From positions 1-64,000 of the forward strand of contig JANYJZ010000002.1 of NCBI GenBank assembly GCA_025358305.1: a stretch of DNA of 64,000 bases. The letters run 5' to 3'. Origin of the DNA: Ignavibacteriota bacterium (GTDB lineage Bacteria; Bacteroidota; Ignavibacteria; UBA10030; SZUA-254). Position 1 is the first letter of the stretch; the number at the start of each line of letters is the position of its first letter. A program made the position numbers and the translations under genes. The notes under the pieces are model-generated. The model was not told the DNA's origin. It searched no databases and worked only from the letters and a program-made list of their open reading frames with translations. Below are positions 61,464-64,000 of the stretch, one piece after another.

Positions 61464-64000
61464 ATGATCGGACGGACCATCGCGCATTACACCATCCTTG
61501 AGAAGCTCGGCCAGGGCGGCATGGGGGTCGTCTACAAGGCCCAGGACACGAAGCTCGACCGGATGGTCGCGCTGAAGTTCCTCCCGCCGCACCTCGCGGC
61601 ATCCGACCAAGACAAGGCGCGCTTCGTCCAGGAGGCGAAGGCGGCCGCCGCGTTGAACCATCCGAACGTCTGCTCCATCATCGACATCCAGGAGCATGAC
61701 GGCCAGATGTTCATCGTCATGGAGTTCGTCGACGGGGAGACCTTGCGGGACAAGCGCGGGAACCTCTCGTTCAAGCAGGCGGCCGACATCGCCATCCAGA
61801 TCGCCGACGGTCTGGCAGCGGCCCACGAAAAGGGGATCGTCCACCGGGACATCAAGCCGGAGAACATCATGATCCGCAAAGACGGCATCGCGCAGATCAT
61901 GGACTTCGGTCTGGCGAAGCTCCGGAGTGCCTCGAGCAAGGTGAACCGCCTGACGAAGGAGGGAAGCACCGTCGGGACCGCAGGCTACATGTCGCCGGAG
62001 CAGATCCAGGGCCAGGATGTCGACCACCGTAGTGACATCTTCTCGTTCGGCGTCGTCTTGTACGAGATGTTCACCGGCGTTCTCCCGTTCAAGGGGGTCC
62101 ACGAGACAGCGCTCGCCTATGAGATCGTGAATGTCGACCCGGCCCCCATGTCGACGGTGAAGTCCGATATGGACCCGGGATTGGACGCGATCGTCCTCGA
62201 CTGCCTCGAAAAAGATGTGAAGGAGCGCCGACAGTCGTCCGCGGAGGTCGCCCGGGACCTCCGCAAGGTCCGAAGGGAGTCGTCGCGGCTGCGTGCGAGC
62301 CGGGTCACCGCCGCGCGGCCCGCCTATCAGCAGGTGTCCGGCCAAGCCGCGGGAGAGGCGCCTGCGCCGAAACGGTCTCTCCTTCCCTGGATCGTGAGCG
62401 GCGTCTGCGCGCTCGTGGCCTGCGGCGTGCTCGCCTACCATATTCTGACGATCCCCGCCCCTCCGGCAAGGTATGTGTCGCGCTCGCTCATCCTGCCGCC
62501 GCTCACGACGAACTTCGACGTCACGTGGGGAGGCCACATCGCCATCTCGCCCGACGGGATGATGATCGCATTTGCGGCCACGGACACGCTCGGCGTTAAC
62601 CATCTCTTCGTCCGCAAGGTGAGTTCCACGTTGCCGATGATGCTTCCGGGAACGGATGAAGCGAAGTACCCATTCTGGTCCCCCGACAACCGAAAGGTCG
62701 GGTTCTTTGCCCGCGGCAAAATGAAGACGATCGACGCGATGGGCGGGCCCGCATTGACCGTGTGCGACGCAGGCGACGGCCGCGGCGGAGCATGGAATCA
62801 GGGCGGCATTATCATCTTTGCTCCGGGTCCGTTGGAGACGCTCTCCAAGGTCCCGGCCGCAGGCGGGGCCCTCCCGACGAAGCTCACCGCGCTTGATACC
62901 ACGCAGCGCGAGAGCAGCCATCGGTGGCCGGTGTTCCTGCCGGACGGCAATCACTTTTTCTACTCAACCCTCTCCGCGATCGGGTCGGGGAGCGACCTCG
63001 ACGTCGTGCGGATCGCCACGCTCGATTCGTCGATGAACAAGATCGTCTTCCGCGGGACCTCAAACGTCCAATATGCCGGGGGGTATCTCATGTTCATCCG
63101 GCAGGGGACGCTCATGGCGCAGCACTTCGATGCGGGATCCTTTGAGGTCGTCGGCGATCCCGTCCCGGTCGCCGAGCAGGTCATCTACAGTCCGCCGTAC
63201 AGCCGCGGAAGCTTCTCCCTGTCGCAGAACGGCGTGCTCATCCTTCAAAGCGGCGAGAATCAGGCGCAGCATGCGGCGATCTTTGATCTGGCCGGCAACC
63301 GCCTCTCACTCATTTCTGACCTCAATCCCGCCAGTCCGAGGTTTTCCCCGGACGGAACGAAGATCGCGTTCTTCATCGTCGATCCCCAGTCCCGGAACGG
63401 GGACATCTGGGTGCACGAGCTCGCCAGGGGAGCAAGCTCTCGGGTGACGTTCAGCCCGCTTCTTGACATCACGCCGATTTGGTCGCCGAAGGGCGATACC
63501 ATCGTCTTCCAGTCGAACCGGAATGGCGGATATGATCTCTTCATCAAGAGCGCGAACGGCGAGGGGGAAGATCAGCTGCTCGTCCGGTCAAGCCGGAACA
63601 AGTCGGCGGTCGATTGGTCCCCTGACGGACGGTACATTGCCTACCAGTCAAACGGCGATCCAAAGACGAAAAATGATATCTGGCTTCTTCCGATGTTCGG
63701 TGACCGCCAGCCGATTCCGTTCGTCCATACCGAGTTCAATGAATCGCCGGGCACGTTCTCTCCCGACGGCCGCTGGCTCCTCTATACGTCGGATGAGACC
63801 GGCCGCAATGAGATCTACGCGCGGCTCGTCGACGGGTCGGGCGGAAAGTATCAGATCACGACGGACGGCGGCAGGAAGCCGATCTGGAAATCCGACATGA
63901 AGAGGCTCTATTTCTCCTCCATGGAGCGCAAGCTCGTGGAGGCATTCGTGAGGACGGGGCCGTCGTCTATTGTCGTGGACAGCGTCCGGACGCTCTTCGA
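61464..64000 (+). CDS. Ser/Thr protein kinase 8, cut by the right window edge
   Basis: From ATG 61464, six bases after the kinase 7 stop, an open frame of 845 codons runs to the window end. By my translation it starts MIGRTIAHYTILEKLGQGGM and has K38, HRDIKPENIM, DFGLAKL, STVGTAGYMSPEQIQGQDVD, a membrane helix at about 306-328, and PD40 repeats such as AISPDGMMIAFAA, FWSPDNRKVGFFARGKMKTI, WSPKGDTIVFQSNRNGGYDL and FSPDGRWLLYTSDETGRNEI. By comparison with paralogues of 891-899 residues about 50 residues are missing. The array may continue beyond the window. Confidence 0.92.
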   Translation, partial: MIGRTIAHYTILEKLGQGGMGVVYKAQDTKLDRMVALKFLPPHLAASDQDKARFVQEAKAAAALNHPNVCSIIDIQEHDGQMFIVMEFVDGETLRDKRGNLSFKQAADIAIQIADGLAAAHEKGIVHRDIKPENIMIRKDGIAQIMDFGLAKLRSASSKVNRLTKEGSTVGTAGYMSPEQIQGQDVDHRSDIFSFGVVLYEMFTGVLPFKGVHETALAYEIVNVDPAPMSTVKSDMDPGLDAIVLDCLEKDVKERRQSSAEVARDLRKVRRESSRLRASRVTAARPAYQQVSGQAAGEAPAPKRSLLPWIVSGVCALVACGVLAYHILTIPAPPARYVSRSLILPPLTTNFDVTWGGHIAISPDGMMIAFAATDTLGVNHLFVRKVSSTLPMMLPGTDEAKYPFWSPDNRKVGFFARGKMKTIDAMGGPALTVCDAGDGRGGAWNQGGIIIFAPGPLETLSKVPAAGGALPTKLTALDTTQRESSHRWPVFLPDGNHFFYSTLSAIGSGSDLDVVRIATLDSSMNKIVFRGTSNVQYAGGYLMFIRQGTLMAQHFDAGSFEVVGDPVPVAEQVIYSPPYSRGSFSLSQNGVLILQSGENQAQHAAIFDLAGNRLSLISDLNPASPRFSPDGTKIAFFIVDPQSRNGDIWVHELARGASSRVTFSPLLDITPIWSPKGDTIVFQSNRNGGYDLFIKSANGEGEDQLLVRSSRNKSAVDWSPDGRYIAYQSNGDPKTKNDIWLLPMFGDRQPIPFVHTEFNESPGTFSPDGRWLLYTSDETGRNEIYARLVDGSGGKYQITTDGGRKPIWKSDMKRLYFSSMERKLVEAFVRTGPSSIVVDSVRTLF

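Overview
The window is about 64 kb of mostly GC-rich bacterial DNA. Three exported proteins (a DUF1501 protein, a subtilisin-like protease and a beta-propeller protein) end in the 'NYPNPFN' type tail used for type IX secretion sorting. Together with an Hc1-like histone, a bS21 gene and promoters resembling the Bacteroidota consensus, this points to an uncultured member of the Bacteroidota/Chlorobiota/Ignavibacteriota (FCB) group. The exact lineage is an inference.

Layout. 1-4406: a truncated unknown gene, an exported DUF1800/DUF1501 pair and a SRPBCC protein. 4477-7587: a leftward ferrous-iron operon (fur-like, feoA, feoB, Cys-rich partner) behind a perfect inverted-repeat operator. 7614-11568: an SDR oxidoreductase, a deoxyhypusine-synthase-family protein, an Hc1-like histone and a secreted M19 dipeptidase. 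11674-15150: a secreted subtilase. 15314-41169: a rightward surface-polysaccharide block with GT2, GT4, GT9, GT39- and GT87-type enzymes, two YfhO proteins, UDP-GlcNAc 2-epimerase, a Wzx-type flippase and four methyltransferases, many joined by 1-4 bp overlaps. 41221-41830: rpsU with a zinc-ribbon gene.

The polysaccharide block is interrupted at 26305-29980 by an AT-rich IS1-family transposon. It has 19-bp perfect terminal inverted repeats and an 8-bp target duplication. Besides its transposase it carries four passenger genes of unknown role and a highly structured segment of about 280 bp that may be a non-coding RNA.

From 42684 to the right edge lies a tandem array of eight Ser/Thr protein kinases (seven complete, the last cut by the window), with the decayed tail of another between the second and third. 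Six are membrane kinases with an outer PD40 beta-propeller. Two (first and fourth) have a TolB-N-like region plus TPRs, and their catalytic-loop wording differs from the other six. The array looks like a recent amplification of an envelope-sensing kinase family and, with the cargo-bearing transposon, is the most unusual content here.

Twelve putative promoters share one layout, TTG, then 20 (nine cases) or 21 (three cases) bases, then TAnnTT. Three of them are inside the transposon, which suggests that it comes from a related host.
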